Source: Pseudomonadota bacterium (lineage in GTDB: Bacteria; Pseudomonadota; Alphaproteobacteria; Sphingomonadales; Sphingomonadaceae). Taken from it: a DNA stretch of 7,788 nucleotides. Positions 6,850 through 7,788 of the stretch are shown here, one piece after another. The DNA lies in contig CANJKQ010000031.1 of NCBI GenBank assembly GCA_947474905.1, positions 1-7,788 on the forward strand, given 5' to 3'. Under the pieces are notes generated by a model. The model had not been told where the DNA came from. It saw only the letters and a program-made list of their open reading frames with translations, and did no database searches. Within the stretch, counting starts at the first letter, position 1. Each line of letters begins with the position of its first letter. Position numbers and translations under genes: made by a program.

Positions 6850-7788
6850 ATGACCGAGCCCTATACCCGTCCCGATGTGGCGCAATTTCTGGCGATGCTG
6901 AACGGCATGCCCGGGCCAAAGATGCATGAGGTCGGCGCGGTCGCGGCGCGGCAAGTCTATACCGGCATGCGCGACATGGTCGATCTGCCCATCGGCCCGC
7001 TCGCCATCATCCGCGACCTGACGATCCCCGGCCCGGCGGGTGACATTCCCGCTCGCCTGTTCGACGCACGGGAGACGCGCGAGCCGGGCCCGGTGGTGGT
7101 CTTCTACCATGGCGGCGGCTTCACCATTGGCGACCTCGATACGCATGCCAGCTTTTGCGCAGAAATTGCGCGGACGCTCGATCTGCCGGTGATCGCGGTC
7201 GATTACCGGCTGGCGCCCGAACACCCCTTCCCCGCCGCGACCGACGATGCCGAGGCGGCGGCACGGTGGGTGGCGACGTCGCCTGCGTCGCTGGGGCGGG
7301 ACGTGACCGGAATGGTCACCTGCGGTGACAGCGCGGGCGGCAATCTGGCCATCGTCGTGGCGATGGCGCTGCGCGACCGCCCCGCCGCTGCGCCCGTGAT
7401 CGCGCAACTGCCGATCTATCCGGCAACCGATTATACCCGTGACTATCCTTCCTATGAGGCATTTTGCGAGGGCCGGTTGCTCACGCGCGAATCGATGGCG
7501 TGGTTCCGGGAAAGCTACGCCCCGGTCAACGAGGATCTGCGGGTCTCGCCGCTTATGGGTGATCTCACCGGCATGCCACCGGCGGTCATCATCACGGCGG
7601 GTCTTGACCCTATTCGCGATCAGGGGCGCGCCTATGCCGCCAAGCTGATCGAGGCAGGGGTTCCCGTGGTCTATCGCGAAGCGGTGGGCAGCATCCACGG
7701 CTTCGTCACGCTGCGCCTCGCGGTGCCGTCATCCGCGGGCGATGTCGCGGGCTTCCTCGCTGCCGCCAAAGCCGTGATTGCCGAGGCG
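6850..7788 (+). CDS. Alpha/beta-hydrolase esterase, hormone-sensitive-lipase family (3' end outside the window)
   Basis: This is a carboxylesterase of bacterial family IV (HSL type), expected to split short-chain acyl esters. 313 residues are visible and probably only a few are missing, since the full catalytic set is already present. HGGGF at 87-91 is the oxyanion-hole motif. GDSAGGN at 159-165 holds the nucleophile S161, GLDPIRD at 251-257 holds the acid D253, and SIHGF at 281-285 holds the base H283. DYRLAPEHPFPAA at 118-130 is also typical of the family. Residues 1-60 form the cap helices; there is no signal peptide, so it acts in the cytoplasm. The ATG start is backed by GGGAGG six bases upstream. 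It is transcribed away from the deacetylase gene. The natural substrate cannot be read from the sequence. Confidence 0.95.
   Translation, partial: MTEPYTRPDVAQFLAMLNGMPGPKMHEVGAVAARQVYTGMRDMVDLPIGPLAIIRDLTIPGPAGDIPARLFDARETREPGPVVVFYHGGGFTIGDLDTHASFCAEIARTLDLPVIAVDYRLAPEHPFPAATDDAEAAARWVATSPASLGRDVTGMVTCGDSAGGNLAIVVAMALRDRPAAAPVIAQLPIYPATDYTRDYPSYEAFCEGRLLTRESMAWFRESYAPVNEDLRVSPLMGDLTGMPPAVIITAGLDPIRDQGRAYAAKLIEAGVPVVYREAVGSIHGFVTLRLAVPSSAGDVAGFLAAAKAVIAEA

Noticed and set aside
6784..7698. Upstream extension of the deacetylase frame to 610 residues
   Set aside because: The extension is the antisense of the esterase gene and has no family similarity; the conserved protein begins at base 6783.
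1..7788. Mobile elements, CRISPR repeats, RNA genes or defence/toxin genes
   Set aside because: No repeated spacer array, terminal repeats, transposase, integrase or RNA gene was found on either strand; the genes are metabolic or repair genes of uniform composition.

Overview
This window looks like ordinary chromosomal DNA from a high-GC aerobic alphaproteobacterium, most likely a sphingomonad (Sphingopyxis, Sphingomonas or Novosphingobium type). The pointers are the strong G/C preference at third codon positions, short intergenic gaps, the protein families present, and the pairing of a photolyase gene with a cfa-like gene. The genus is inferred from these and not proven. I see no tRNA, rRNA, insertion sequence, integrase, CRISPR array or phage gene.

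Layout: six genes run leftward on the minus strand. In order of transcription they are a class IV-like histone-deacetylase-superfamily amidohydrolase (5866-6783), korA (gamma-alpha fusion subunit of a 2-oxoacid:ferredoxin oxidoreductase, 3910-5796), a small four-helix membrane protein (3512-3913), korB (beta subunit, 2475-3509), a class I DNA photolyase (1078-2451) and a cyclopropane-fatty-acid-synthase-like methyltransferase that runs off the left edge (1-1020). One gene reads rightward from a 66-base divergent spacer: an HSL-type alpha/beta-hydrolase esterase that runs off the right edge (6850-7788). No stretch longer than 69 bases lacks a gene.

How the genes fit together: KorA and KorB should form a CoA-dependent oxidoreductase that decarboxylates 2-oxoglutarate (or another 2-oxoacid) and passes electrons to ferredoxin. 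The ThDP motif and all four predicted cluster cysteines are present, but no ferredoxin is encoded here. The membrane protein sits inside the kor unit, with a 4-base overlap to korA and a 2-base gap to korB, so translation of all three is probably coupled. The photolyase starts 23 bases after korB and the cfa-like gene follows 57 bases later, so all may share a transcript. The photolyase/cfa pair resembles the phrA-cfaA pair of the Rhodobacter sphaeroides RpoE-ChrR singlet-oxygen regulon, which suggests a light or oxidative stress role.

I do not see a clearly new system. The points most worth following are the membrane protein wedged between korA and korB, and the cfa-like enzyme, whose expected bicarbonate-site Cys and His appear as Ser and Gln. 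The latter hints at a product other than a plain cyclopropane.
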